Below are positions 9,954-18,086 of a stretch of DNA of 64,000 nt, one piece after another. Both the position numbers and the translations under genes were made by a program. The notes under the pieces are model-generated. The model searched no databases and had not been told where the DNA came from. It worked only from the letters and a program-made list of their open reading frames with translations. The stretch lies in assembly GCA_024693715.1 (NCBI GenBank), contig JAILKS010000022.1:62001-126000 (forward strand). The letters are read 5' to 3'. Numbering within the stretch: position 1 is the stretch's first letter; each line of letters opens with the position of its first letter. The DNA comes from Treponema sp. GTDB taxonomy: Bacteria > Spirochaetota > Spirochaetia > Treponematales > Treponemataceae.

Positions 9954-10002
9954 GAAGATTCTAAAAAATTGCAAAAACTTGGAGCAATTTTTTAGAATCT
10001 TC
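9954..10002. repeat. Perfect 19-bp inverted repeat in the asnB leader
   Basis: GAAGATTCTAAAAAATTGC, an 11-base spacer, then the exact reverse complement. A transcript would form a 19-bp hairpin within the asnB 5' untranslated region, downstream of the hexaloop terminator. There is no T-run, so it is not a terminator. It shares AAAAATTGC arms with the neighbouring palindromic repeat family. Confidence 0.8.
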
Positions 10003-10046
10003 CAATTTCAAAAAATTAACAGTTCCCATTTCCTCCTTAAAGAAAT

Positions 10047-10145
10047 AAAAAAAGAGGTCGTAGACAGTACTTCGCACGTGCGAAATATTATCTACGACCT
10101 CTTTGCCGTTAGATTAGTTATACTCCTTTGGCCTTTTTTTGTCAA
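10047..10145 (-). promoter_or_regulatory. asnB promoter and hexaloop-terminator leader
   Basis: Promoter -35 TTGACA (10140-10145), 17-base spacer, -10 TATAAC (10117-10122). The hexaloop hairpin ACGGC-AAAGAG-GTCGT (10094-10109) starts at about the predicted +1. Its 3' arm opens a strong terminator: AGAGGTCGTAGA pairs with TCTACGACCTCT, the stem extends through TTCGCAC/GTGCGAA, and a run of seven T follows (10047-10103). It is nearly identical to gltB module one in the loop and lower stem. Confidence 0.85.
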
Positions 10146-10390
10146 TTACAACAGCTTGTAGTATAATTGCCTCATGACCTTGTACCACCTCGTGTCATTG
10201 GAAATAATCCTCCTTTTTTCCATAATCCTATCTATACAGGATATAAAACGCCTGGAGGTTGGAATATACATTCAGTGGGCTTCAATTTTCTGTGCGCTTA
10301 TCTGATTCAGATTTTCAGAGGCATTATTTTTTAAGCGCAAAGGTCTTTTATATGACTATTCAGCAAGTATTGCCTGTATGCATAAATCTT
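10139..10390 (+). pseudogene. Possible decayed membrane gene with intact promoter
   Basis: A promoter TTGTCA (10139-10144), 17-base spacer, TATAAT (10162-10167) overlaps the asnB -35 on the other strand. Six bases later an ATG at 10174 opens a 43-codon frame ending at a TGA at 10302. It reads as one hydrophobic segment followed by SIQDIKRLEV, faintly like the start of an A24 prepilin peptidase. The same frame continues past the stop with FRFSEALFFKRKGLLYDYSAS. This looks like a decayed gene of about 70 surviving codons. Nothing else is seen between the asnB leader and 10355. Confidence 0.3.
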
Positions 10391-11421
10391 TATATTTTGT
10401 TCCCGGATAAACTTCCAGAATTTTTATTGCATATCTTCCAACTTGATTAGCTGAGGCTGATTTTTTCTGAAGTGGAATTGTCTGCTTTTCTGCAGAATCT
10501 TTTATGTCATATATACTTTTCTGATTTGTATCAAGATTGGTTATTTCGATTTTTTTCACCCGTGAATTCTGCTCATACAGATATTTTTTTTCTGATTGAA
10601 ATCCATTAAATAACTGTAAACTGAATTTATCATTTATATCTGCTGTTATATAAATGATATCTCCGATTCCATAACCATTAGCAGAAGCCCATGGTAAACC
10701 TTCAATAGTTCCAAGGTTTTCTGCAGAGTATACGGTGTCTTTTTCTTTTAGAAAGGACGTTGATTCATAAGAAATAATGGAATTCTTCTTTGTGAAATTT
10801 TCCAGTTTTGGGAATAATAAAATAAAAGGCAGGATGCTTGGATCCATTCCGGCAGAAACTAAATAGAAATTTAAAAACTTATAAATATTTGAAATGTTGT
10901 TTTTATCAAAGGATTGTGAATAAGAAATCTTTTCTATGCAGGTATATGTAAAGCCTCCCATTTCATATTCAAAACAATTATATTTGCCAATGCAAATCTC
11001 TTTTCCGCTTTCAATAACTCTGGCTACCGGACGAACGAAAACCCCTGATTCAATTTTTCCATAAGAGTTTTTATCAATAATGCTGTTATTTGTTAAAATC
11101 CAATCCTGTTTGTTTTGATGGTAAAATAAAAGCTGAATTAAATATGATTGAATCTGAAGAAATTTGTATATCAAGCCGAGATTTACAGGCTGTTCCATAG
11201 ATGTTCCATTTTACATCTGCAATCAACTGATTGTCGGTCTGCTTCAGGACAGAACATGAAAGAGAATTATTTCCATAAACAAAGTTTTTTATTAAACCTT
11301 TATTGTCGTATTCAATAAGCCCGTTTTGTTGTCCATGTCCCGAAATAACAAGTTTTTCAACGTTTTGAGCATAAAGAAAACTTGAGCAGATAAAGAAAAA
11401 TAAAATAAATAATTTTTTCAT
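10356..11421 (-). pseudogene. Frameshifted exported protein, NADase-type glycan-binding-like C-terminus
   Basis: Two overlapping minus-strand frames form one broken gene. The upstream part (11421 to 11086, 111 codons) starts MKKLFILFFFICSSFLYA, a clear signal peptide. The downstream part (in a second frame, to 10356) ends with YAIKILEVYPGTKYKDLCI, which resembles the end of NADase-type glycan-binding domains common in treponemal exported proteins. Frames overlap at 11086-11198. The join is probably near 11090-11115, where the sequence is A-rich (AAAACAAACAGG). A one-base indel, a sequencing error or programmed slippage could each explain it. Function unknown. Confidence 0.6.
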
Positions 11422-11525
11422 ATAATATATTATAACAGAATTATTTGTAAAAAAAAAGAATTTAAAATTTTACCGATTTTTATGTTTACTTACCTGCGGG
11501 GGTTTTGGGGGTCAGTTCAATTTAA

Positions 11526-11567
11526 CTAATTCTGAAGAGCTTCATATCCCGGCGACAATCGGAAAAC
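11526..11567 (-). pseudogene. Vestigial copy of an amtB-like 3' end
   Basis: On the minus strand this stretch reads VFRLSPGYEALQN then a stop. The amtB fusion just upstream ends GEEGYEALQD and a stop. The shared GYEALQ(N/D)-stop suggests a leftover 3' tail of a paralogous or duplicated gene. It is joined directly to palindromic repeat copy 2, whose arms supply the sequence on its 5' side. Too short for certainty. Confidence 0.3.
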
Positions 11568-11606
11568 CGTTAAAAACAAATGCACTGCATTTGTTTAGGT
11601 TTTTCC
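11561..11606. repeat. Palindromic repeat, copy 2 (AACCGTTAAAAA family)
   Basis: Outer arms GGAAAACC/GGTTTTTCC and inner arms AAACAAATGCA/TGCATTTGTTT. The invariant edge AACCGTTAAAAA is shared with copies at 9879-9926 and 15721-15763, while the inner stem differs. It lies in the 244-base gap between the frameshifted gene and amtB. That gap otherwise holds only the inverted repeats at 11619-11642 and 11653-11680, the amtB-tail remnant and a G-rich tract near 11497-11512. Confidence 0.6.
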
Positions 11607-11618
11607 TTCAAAGGCCGC

Positions 11619-11642
11619 GTGTGGTTGATTTTTCAACCACAC
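11619..11642. repeat. 10-bp inverted repeat downstream of amtB
   Basis: GTGTGGTTGA, four T, TCAACCACAC: a perfect 10/4/10 hairpin 24 bases after the amtB stop on the minus strand. No T-run follows on either strand, so it may stabilise the mRNA 3' end rather than terminate transcription. Confidence 0.7.
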
Positions 11643-11652
11643 TTTAATCAGA

Positions 11653-11680
11653 GCTTTACAAGATTTTAATCTTGTAAAGC
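11653..11680. repeat. 12-bp inverted repeat spanning the amtB stop codon
   Basis: GCTTTACAAGAT, four bases, ATCTTGTAAAGC: a perfect 12/4/12 hairpin that includes the last codons and stop (11666-11668) of the AmtB-PII gene. No T-run follows. Together with the hairpin at 11619-11642 it forms a tandem 3'-end structure. Confidence 0.7.
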
Positions 11681-13339
11681 CTCATATCCTTCTTCGCCGG
11701 TACGAACCTTTACAACATTCTGAACATCGTATACGAAAATCTTTCCGTCACCGATGTGGCCTGTGTAAAGAACTTCCTTAGCGGCAGTTACAACAAGGTC
11801 TACAGGAACTTCACTTACTACGATATCAACCTTAATCTTAGGAAGCAAAGTCATATCCATTTCAACACCACGATACTTCTGAGTGTTTCCATGCTGAACA
11901 CCGCAACCAAGAACGTTTGTTACTGTCATACCGGTTACGTTGATGGCGTTCATTGCAGCCTTAAGCTCGTCGAACTTGCTCTGGCGTGTAATGATAGAAA
12001 CCATATGGAACTTTGCATCAGGGCTGTTTGTAGCCTTTGCAACAGGAACTGCCTTGTCTACCGGCACAGTACCTGCGGCATCACTGGCAGCGTCACCACC
12101 AAGCACCTGTGGAGCCATGATAAATCCTGCGTAGCTTGAATCAATTCCGTGTTCAAGCTTATCAAGACCAATGATTTCTTCTTCGCGGCTGGCACGCAAT
12201 CCGTGGAGCTTCTTAATCAAAGTAAAGGTTATAATCATACAAACTGCTGTCCATGCAACAATTGAAACTTCACCAAGGCACTGAACACCAAGGTGCTTAA
12301 GTCCGCCACCGTAAAGTAAACCACTGTCTACGTTGAACAAACCGTCTGACAAAGTACCCCAGATACCGTTTGCAAGGTGAACTGCTACGGCACCAACCGG
12401 GTCATCAATGTGAAGCTTAAGGTCAAGGAATTCTACGACAACTACTACAATGAATCCGGCTACAACACCGATTGCTGTTGCACCAAGAGCGTCTACTGTA
12501 GCACAAGTTGGTGTGATTGCAACAAGACCTGCCAAAGAAGCGTTGAGTGTCATGGAAACATCAGGCTTACCGTTCTTAATCCAGGTAAAGATCATTGTTG
12601 TTACAGCGGCAACAGCAGGCGCAATTGTTGTTGTAGTGAATACTGCAGCAAGACCACCTACTCCTAAAAGCTGTGTACAGGCAGCACCGTTGAATCCGTA
12701 CCATCCGAACCAGAGGATGAAGGTACCAAGTGCACCAAGTGTCAAAGAGTGACCCGGAATAGCGTGAACCTTTGTTACCTTTCCCTTTTCGTCGCGGTCA
12801 TACTTACCGATACGTGGGCCAAGGAAGATTGCACCAATCAAAGCAGCGGTACCACCAACTGAGTGGATTGCAGCACCACCGGCAAAATCAACAAAACCAA
12901 GCTGAACAAGCCAACCCTGGCTATTCCAAACCCATCCGGCTTCGATTGGATAAACTACTGCAGAAATTACAGCAGAATAAATACAGTATGCGCTGAACTT
13001 AGTACGTTCTGCCATTGAACCGGAAACGATTGTTGCGGCTGTGGCACAAAACACCAGGTTGAATACAAAGCTTGACCAGTCAAGTTCTGCAAAGTTTGTA
13101 AACAACTGCATATTTGGCTTACCAATAAGACCAAAGAAATAGTTTTCGCTCATCATCAAGCCAAAACCAAGCAGCATGAACATCGGTGTACCAATACAAA
13201 AATCCATAAGGTTTTTCATTATGATATTTCCGGCGTTCTTAGCCCTTGTAAATCCTGTTTCAACCATCGCAAAACCGCACTGCATAAAGAATACAAGTGC
13301 AGCACCAATCAGGAACCATACGCTCCAAACTTCACTCAT
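11666..13339 (-). CDS. amtB: Ammonium transporter fused to a PII signalling domain
   Basis: Amt/Rh-family ammonium channel, about eleven membrane helices over residues 1-375, followed by a linker and a complete PII (GlnB/GlnK) domain from about residue 440 to 557. The PII part shows the T-loop GNTQKYRGVE and the nucleotide-binding B- and C-loop sequences TGHIGDGKIFV and VRTGE. Canonical PII has Tyr51 in the T-loop (YRGAEY); here the aligned residue is Met (YRGVEMDM), so uridylylation at that site is not possible. A tethered PII probably gates the channel directly in response to ADP/ATP/2-oxoglutarate. The gene has its own hexaloop-terminator leader. Confidence 0.93.
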   Translation of the reverse strand: MSEVWSVWFLIGAALVFFMQCGFAMVETGFTRAKNAGNIIMKNLMDFCIGTPMFMLLGFGLMMSENYFFGLIGKPNMQLFTNFAELDWSSFVFNLVFCATAATIVSGSMAERTKFSAYCIYSAVISAVVYPIEAGWVWNSQGWLVQLGFVDFAGGAAIHSVGGTAALIGAIFLGPRIGKYDRDEKGKVTKVHAIPGHSLTLGALGTFILWFGWYGFNGAACTQLLGVGGLAAVFTTTTIAPAVAAVTTMIFTWIKNGKPDVSMTLNASLAGLVAITPTCATVDALGATAIGVVAGFIVVVVVEFLDLKLHIDDPVGAVAVHLANGIWGTLSDGLFNVDSGLLYGGGLKHLGVQCLGEVSIVAWTAVCMIITFTLIKKLHGLRASREEEIIGLDKLEHGIDSSYAGFIMAPQVLGGDAASDAAGTVPVDKAVPVAKATNSPDAKFHMVSIITRQSKFDELKAAMNAINVTGMTVTNVLGCGVQHGNTQKYRGVEMDMTLLPKIKVDIVVSEVPVDLVVTAAKEVLYTGHIGDGKIFVYDVQNVVKVRTGEEGYEALQD

Positions 13340-13379
13340 AATATTTCTCCTTTCCGGGCATGAGACAATCCCGAATTAC

Positions 13380-13470
13380 AAAAAAAAGAGCCGTAGAATT
13401 ATTACTCATACAAGTAATTTTCTACGGCTTCATTGCCATTATTATATTTTATGGGTTGAACTGCACCCAA
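13380..13470 (-). promoter_or_regulatory. amtB-PII promoter and hexaloop-terminator leader
   Basis: Hairpin ATGGC-AATGAA-GCCGT (13424-13439) with loop A1 and G4. Its 3' arm starts the terminator AGCCGTAGAA/TTCTACGGCT followed by CTTTTTTTT (13380-13431). A -10 TATAAT lies at 13441-13446, with a poor -35 TTGGGT (13465-13470) at 18 bases. An alternative -10, TAAAAT at 13446-13451, would put the start exactly at the hairpin as in the sister leaders, but its -35 is poor. Confidence 0.75.
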
Positions 13471-13494
13471 GGGGTGTCAGTTCGAACCTGGTTT

Positions 13495-13517
13495 ACAAGG
13501 TGCGAGAGCATCCTTGT
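13495..13517. repeat. Small inverted repeat between glnN and amtB
   Basis: ACAAGG, 11 bases, CCTTGT. With the GNRA-type hairpin at 13535-13552 it lies in the 115-base stretch between the glnN stop and the amtB promoter. No T-run, so neither is a convincing terminator for glnN. Confidence 0.4.
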
Positions 13518-13534
13518 ATATTTGCGTTATACTG

Positions 13535-13552
13535 CAACCGCGAAAGCGGTTG
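13535..13552. repeat. GAAA-tetraloop hairpin downstream of glnN
   Basis: CAACCGC-GAAA-GCGGTTG on the plus strand, a perfect 7-bp stem 17 bases after the glnN stop. On the minus strand (the glnN transcript) the loop is TTTC. It could act as a 3' end stabiliser of the glnN mRNA; it lacks a T-run. Confidence 0.5.
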
Positions 13553-13568
13553 TCAGCATGAGCGCTTT

Positions 13569-15674
13569 TTATCGAACGCTGAACAACAAATCTCCGTAGC
13601 TTGGGAACGGCCACATCTCTTTTGGTGTGATTGTTTCAAGCTCGTCAGCACAAAGTCTAAGCTCGTTCATTGCCGCAAAAACATGTTCGCGGTAGAAGAA
13701 TGCTGTCTTGCTTGAGTCGCCGCTTTCAGAAATCTTCTTTGCTCCAAGAACTTCGCTTTCAAGCTTGTCTGTTTTGCTGTAAATACAACTTGTAAGGCAA
13801 GAAACTTTTTTAAGCATTGCGCTTTCATAAGTTGTATCACATTCACCACAGGCAGCTTTTTTCAAGCCAATCGTTTGGGCCAGTTTGTTAGCATATTTAC
13901 TTGCTGCAGGCAGAATGTCTTTTTTAGCCATCTCAAGCATTGTTTCTGCTTCAATGTTGATAATCTTAGAATAATTCTCGTTATGAATCTCAAAGCGGCT
14001 TGTAAGTTCGACCTTGCTGTAAACACCAAACTTTTCGAACATCTTAACATTCTTTTCGTCAAGAATATGTGGTAAAGCTTCCGGTGTAGACTTAAGGTTG
14101 TAAAGTCCACGCTTCTCTGCTTCTTTAACCCAGGAATCATCATAACCGTTTCCGTTGAAAATGATTCTCTTATGATCTTTGATTGTCTTAAGAATCAAGT
14201 CATGAAGGTCAGCTTTGAAGTCCTTAGATTTTTCAAGGATATCAGCAAACTGACTGAGTTCTTCAGCAACAACAGTATTCAAGAATACGTTTGCACATGC
14301 AATTGATTCGCTTGAACCAAGCATACGGAACTCAAACTTGTTTCCGGTAAATGCAAATGGTGATGTACGGTTACGGTCTGTTGTATCCTTGTTGAAATCA
14401 GGAAGAACAGTTACACCAATCTGCATTTTTTCTTTTTCGTGTTTACCGTATGGAACACCTTTTTCAATCGAATCCAGAATGGCGCTGAGCTCATCACCCA
14501 GGAAGATTGAAATAATTGCAGGAGGAGCTTCGTTTGCTCCAAGACGATGGTCGTTTCCGGCAGATGCAACAGAAATACGGAGCAGATCCTGGTATTCATC
14601 AACACCCTTGATGATTGCACACAGAAACAAAAGGAACTGTGCATTCTGATCTGGAGTAGCACCCGGGTCAAGAAGGTTCTTTCCTGTGTTTGTGCTTATA
14701 GACCAGTTGTTATGTTTACCACTTCCGTTTACACCGGCAAATGGTTTTTCGTGCAAAAGACATACCATTCCGTGGCGTGCAGCAACCTTACGCATCATTT
14801 CCATAGTGAGCTGGTTGTGATCACAAGCCATATTAGTTGTACTGAAGATTGGAGCCAACTCGTGCTGAGCCGGAGCAACTTCGTTATGTTCAGTCTTGGC
14901 AAGAATACCAAGCTTCCAGAGTTCCTTGTTCAAATCCTTCATGAACTCCTGAACACGTGGCTTAATCATACCAAAGTAATGATCTTCAAGCTCCTGTCCT
15001 TTTGGAGCCTTAGCACCGTAAAGTGTACGGCCTGTATAAATCAAGTCTTCACGCTTATCATAAACTGATTTGTCAACAAGGAAATATTCCTGTTCTGGTC
15101 CAACAGTTGTTTTTACGCTTGTAACAGCGTCGTTTCCGTCGAACAATTTCAGAACACGAACTGCCTGCTTGCTGATTGCCTGCATAGAGCGGAGCAATGG
15201 AGTCTTTTTATCCAAAGCTTCTCCTGTATAAGAACAGAAGGCTGTTGGAATACAAAGAGTGCCGTCTTTAATAAAGGCATAGCTTGTAGGATCCCAGGCT
15301 GTATAACCGCGGGCTTCAAAGGTTGCACGAATACCGCCGCTTGGGAAACTTGAAGCATCAGGTTCACCCTGAACAAGCTCTTTACCGCTGAACTCCATAA
15401 TAACTTTTCCGTCGCTTATAGGAGTAATAAAGCTGTCGTGTTTTTCGGCAGTAATTCCTGTAAGTGGCTGGAACCAGTGTGTAAAGTGTGTGGCTCCTTT
15501 TTCAATTGCCCAGTCTTTCATTGCATTAGCAACAACAGTAGCAACTGAAGCATCAAGTTTTTCTCCACCTTCAATAGTTTTCATCAGCTGTTTATAAGTT
15601 TCTTTAGGCAGCCGAGCTTTCATAACTGTTTCATTAAAAACGTTCTCGCCAAAGATTGGTGTTACTTCGTCCAT
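13569..15674 (-). CDS. glnN: Type III glutamine synthetase
   Basis: ATP-dependent condensation of ammonia and glutamate to glutamine. At 701 residues this is the large GSIII form found in Bacteroidetes, cyanobacteria and spirochaetes, distinct from the 389-residue enzyme at 39141. Recognisable motifs: VGPEQEYFL (metal/glutamate site), [11 protein letters not shown], and the GSIII stretch [14 protein letters not shown] (ATP/substrate loop). The start at 15674 follows AGGAGG. The gene stands behind two consecutive hexaloop terminators (15776-15918), the most heavily gated gene along with gltB. No GlnB-type gene is linked apart from the amtB fusion just downstream. Confidence 0.95.
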   Translation of the reverse strand: MDEVTPIFGENVFNETVMKARLPKETYKQLMKTIEGGEKLDASVATVVANAMKDWAIEKGATHFTHWFQPLTGITAEKHDSFITPISDGKVIMEFSGKELVQGEPDASSFPSGGIRATFEARGYTAWDPTSYAFIKDGTLCIPTAFCSYTGEALDKKTPLLRSMQAISKQAVRVLKLFDGNDAVTSVKTTVGPEQEYFLVDKSVYDKREDLIYTGRTLYGAKAPKGQELEDHYFGMIKPRVQEFMKDLNKELWKLGILAKTEHNEVAPAQHELAPIFSTTNMACDHNQLTMEMMRKVAARHGMVCLLHEKPFAGVNGSGKHNNWSISTNTGKNLLDPGATPDQNAQFLLFLCAIIKGVDEYQDLLRISVASAGNDHRLGANEAPPAIISIFLGDELSAILDSIEKGVPYGKHEKEKMQIGVTVLPDFNKDTTDRNRTSPFAFTGNKFEFRMLGSSESIACANVFLNTVVAEELSQFADILEKSKDFKADLHDLILKTIKDHKRIIFNGNGYDDSWVKEAEKRGLYNLKSTPEALPHILDEKNVKMFEKFGVYSKVELTSRFEIHNENYSKIINIEAETMLEMAKKDILPAASKYANKLAQTIGLKKAACGECDTTYESAMLKKVSCLTSCIYSKTDKLESEVLGAKKISESGDSSKTAFFYREHVFAAMNELRLCADELETITPKEMWPFPSYGDLLFSVR

Positions 15675-15720
15675 TTTCTTATTCCTCCTGTGTAAGGCCG
15701 CTGGCGGCCGGTGTTCTATA

Positions 15721-15763
15721 GCAAACCGTTAAAAAAATTGCGAAAGCAATTTTTAGATTTACC
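15721..15763. repeat. Palindromic repeat, copy 3 (AACCGTTAAAAA family)
   Basis: AAACCGTT followed by AAAAATTGC-GAAA-GCAATTTTT and a degenerate right arm AGATTTACC. Same family as 9879-9926 and 11561-11606. It lies in the glnN 5' untranslated region between the second terminator and the start codon. Confidence 0.6.
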
Positions 15764-15775
15764 TTTTTTTGGAAT

Positions 15776-15833
15776 AAAAAAACCGCAACAATTTTCAGGG
15801 CGTCCCCTAAAACTCATTGCGGCTTCTTTGCCA
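15776..15833 (-). promoter_or_regulatory. glnN leader, second hexaloop-terminator module
   Basis: Hairpin TGGC-AAAGAA-GCCG (15820-15833) with loop A1 and G4. The 3' arm GCCGCAA begins a terminator whose stem continues through TTTTAGGG/CCCTGAAAA and closes with TTGCGGTTTTTTT (15776-15825). It lies about 70 bases downstream of the first module with no convincing promoter of its own between them, so transcripts would have to pass both. Confidence 0.75.
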
Positions 15834-15874
15834 AATTACATTGTCATTATCAGACTTAACCCGATAATCTTTAT

Positions 15875-15959
15875 AAAACGAAAAGGTCGCAGAAATACTT
15901 TCTGCGACCTCATTGCCGTTTAATACTGTCTTTATACAGTTTCGAAAAAAAAATGTCAA
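15875..15959 (-). promoter_or_regulatory. glnN promoter and first hexaloop-terminator module
   Basis: Promoter -35 TTGACA (15954-15959), 17-base spacer, -10 TATAAA (15931-15936). Twelve bases on, the stem CGGC/GTCG (15905-15918) closes the hexaloop AATGAG. The 3' arm leads into AGGTCGCAGAAA/TTCTGCGACCT (15884-15910), followed by TTTTCGTTTT, a weaker T-tract than in the second module. Confidence 0.8.
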
Positions 15960-15992
15960 CAATTTTTTTTAAAAAAATTTAATTTTTTTTTA

Positions 15993-16027
15993 TTGTTTTT
16001 TACATTTTTCATAGTTAAATTATATTT
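15993..16027 (+). promoter_or_regulatory. Promoter for a probable leaderless mRNA (esterase)
   Basis: TTGTTT (15993-15998), 17-base spacer, TAAATT (16016-16021), then six bases to the ATG at 16028. No Shine-Dalgarno is present. Transcription would start at or next to the A of the ATG. Confidence 0.45.
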
Positions 16028-16909
16028 ATGAACGAAAATAAACCATTACCTCCATGGGCAGATTTAATCCCGAAAGATTCTTTTATCTCATATAATCCGA
16101 CCTACAAGGTTGGCGCATATTTTGACCGCTTTCATAAAGACACCTTCAAGCCGTCCGATTTTGACTCCCTGACCTATTATTTTTACGATCCGACCGAGCA
16201 CGGCTACCCAAAAGACAAGACATATCCGCTCATCACATTTCTTCACGGAACTTCAAATGCTCTTGAAGGTGATGTCTGCATAAACTACGCAGGCGCAGAA
16301 TTCTACTCAAAAGATGATTACCAGAAAACTCTTGGCGGCGCCTATCTTCTTGTTCCGCTTGCAAACGAATACCGCGACGAAGAAGGTCAGATCAAAGGCG
16401 GCTGGAGCGAAACTCCTGCAAAAGTTCTTTACGAATTGATTTCTGCTTTCATAAAAAATCAGATGAATGACCGAATTGCCAAAAACATCATGATTGGAAA
16501 CTCTTCAGGCGCCTGGATGACCTTTCAAATGGGCAATAACTTCATCTCATTTTTTGACGTCCTTATTCCTGTTGGAGCCGGTGAAATCCCTGAAGATAAA
16601 ATGCTTGACCGCTATGACGAAGAAAATGTCTGTCTTTTTTATGCTATAGGCAAACATGACGAACTCAACGACTTTGACACCCTTGTCCGCCCTCGCCTTG
16701 CAAGATTACAGGCAATGAAAAACTGCTTCATTTATACCCCTGAATGGGTACAAAACGGCGATAAAGGAATTGCATCAATTAATTTTGTTTACGAAATGGG
16801 TCAGCACTGTCTTGTAAACCCGATGCACTGCAACTTAATGTTCGACGACGGAACACCTATGGAGCCCCGCCTTCCGAATGGAGTTACAGGCTGGATTGCC
16901 AGTCTTTAA
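16028..16909 (+). CDS. Alpha/beta-hydrolase, esterase/depolymerase-like
   Basis: Cytoplasmic-looking 293-residue hydrolase without signal peptide. FLHGTSNA (oxyanion region) and GNSSGAW (the G-x-S-x-G nucleophile elbow, Ser near residue 159) are clear; a late GQHC supplies a candidate catalytic His. The layout resembles PHB-depolymerase/feruloyl-esterase-like enzymes; substrate unknown. It has no Shine-Dalgarno and a -10 box six bases before the ATG, so its mRNA may be leaderless. Its 3' end overlaps the 3' end of the convergent dapL gene by 26 bases. Confidence 0.7.
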   Translation: MNENKPLPPWADLIPKDSFISYNPTYKVGAYFDRFHKDTFKPSDFDSLTYYFYDPTEHGYPKDKTYPLITFLHGTSNALEGDVCINYAGAEFYSKDDYQKTLGGAYLLVPLANEYRDEEGQIKGGWSETPAKVLYELISAFIKNQMNDRIAKNIMIGNSSGAWMTFQMGNNFISFFDVLIPVGAGEIPEDKMLDRYDEENVCLFYAIGKHDELNDFDTLVRPRLARLQAMKNCFIYTPEWVQNGDKGIASINFVYEMGQHCLVNPMHCNLMFDDGTPMEPRLPNGVTGWIASL

Positions 16910-18086
16910 TACGCTCAATCGCCTCAATAGTGCGTTCGCGGCTTCCAAAACCTGTAAGTCTTAAATAGCCTTCGCCCATTTTACCAAAACCGCTTCCAGG
17001 AGTTCCAACAACATTACATTTATCAAGAAGTTCATCAAAGAAAGTCCAGCTTGTAAAACCTTCAGGAATCTGCATCCATACATAAGGTGAATACTGACCA
17101 CCGAAGGCTTTAAAGCCTGCTTTAGTTACGCCTTCAAAAATAATACGGGCATTTTCACGGTAGAACGAAAGATTTTCCAGAATCTGTTTCTGCCCTACTT
17201 CTGAATAAACTGCTTCTGCAGCCCTCTGTGTGATATAAGAAACACCGTTAAACTTTGTAGACTGACGGCGGAACCATAATGCATTTAATTCTATGCCGTC
17301 AAAAACAAGATCATGAGGAACTACAGTATAACCACAACGGATTCCCGTAAAGCCTGCAGTTTTAGAAAAAGAGCGAAGTTCAATAGCACAGGATTTTGCT
17401 CCTTCAATCTCGTAAATAGATTTTGGATATTTACCGTCAGTTATAAAAGCCTCGTAAGCAGAATCATAAAGAATAAGGCTTTTGTGAGCATTTGCATAAT
17501 CAACCCACTTTTTAAGATATTCCTTTGAAGCAACAGTTCCCGTAGGATTATTCGGAAAGCAAAGATATATGATATCAGGAACTGTGTCTTTGTCTTTCGG
17601 AATTTCTGGTAAAAAGTCTGTTTCTGCGCTGCATGGAAGAATGATTATTTTATCCTTACGACCGTTCATGATGTTTGTGTCGATATAAACCGGGTAAACA
17701 GGATCGCAGATTGCAACAGTATTGTCGGTAGCAAAAATGTCTCCGATGTTTCCGCAGTCAGACTTAGCACCGTCAGAAAGGAAAATTTCATCAAGACTAA
17801 GGTCGATTCCACGTTTTTTATAATCCCATTCTAAAATCTTTTCGCGGATAAAATCATAGCCCTGTTCAGGCGGATATCCACGAAAAGTCTTTTCGTCTGC
17901 CATCTCGTCTACAGCCTTGTGCATTGCATCGATTACAGCCGGACAAAGAGGCTTTGTAACATCACCAATCGAAAGTTTGATTACATCTGAGCCCGGATGT
18001 GATGCAATAAACTCGCGTGTCTTTTTGTTCACGGTAGAAAAAAGATAGCTTGCTTCCAAATCTAAAAAGTTTTTGTTAATTTTCAT
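16884..18086 (-). CDS. dapL: LL-diaminopimelate aminotransferase
   Basis: PLP enzyme converting tetrahydrodipicolinate plus glutamate directly to LL-diaminopimelate, the short lysine/peptidoglycan route. It has 400 residues, the usual DapL length. Diagnostic DapL start IKLSIGDVTKPL near residue 42, the aromatic FRGYPPEQGY, and the PLP lysine in SFSKTAGFTG near residue 237. Its ATG overlaps the dapF stop (ATGA), so the two are translationally coupled and share the hexaloop leader upstream of dapF. The 3' end overlaps the convergent esterase gene. Confidence 0.95.
   Translation of the reverse strand: MKINKNFLDLEASYLFSTVNKKTREFIASHPGSDVIKLSIGDVTKPLCPAVIDAMHKAVDEMADEKTFRGYPPEQGYDFIREKILEWDYKKRGIDLSLDEIFLSDGAKSDCGNIGDIFATDNTVAICDPVYPVYIDTNIMNGRKDKIIILPCSAETDFLPEIPKDKDTVPDIIYLCFPNNPTGTVASKEYLKKWVDYANAHKSLILYDSAYEAFITDGKYPKSIYEIEGAKSCAIELRSFSKTAGFTGIRCGYTVVPHDLVFDGIELNALWFRRQSTKFNGVSYITQRAAEAVYSEVGQKQILENLSFYRENARIIFEGVTKAGFKAFGGQYSPYVWMQIPEGFTSWTFFDELLDKCNVVGTPGSGFGKMGEGYLRLTGFGSRERTIEAIERIKDWQSSL

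Noticed and set aside
16884-16909. Treating the esterase/dapL 3' overlap as an annotation error
   Set aside because: Both frames keep their family C-termini up to the stops, so a 26-base convergent overlap is the simplest reading.
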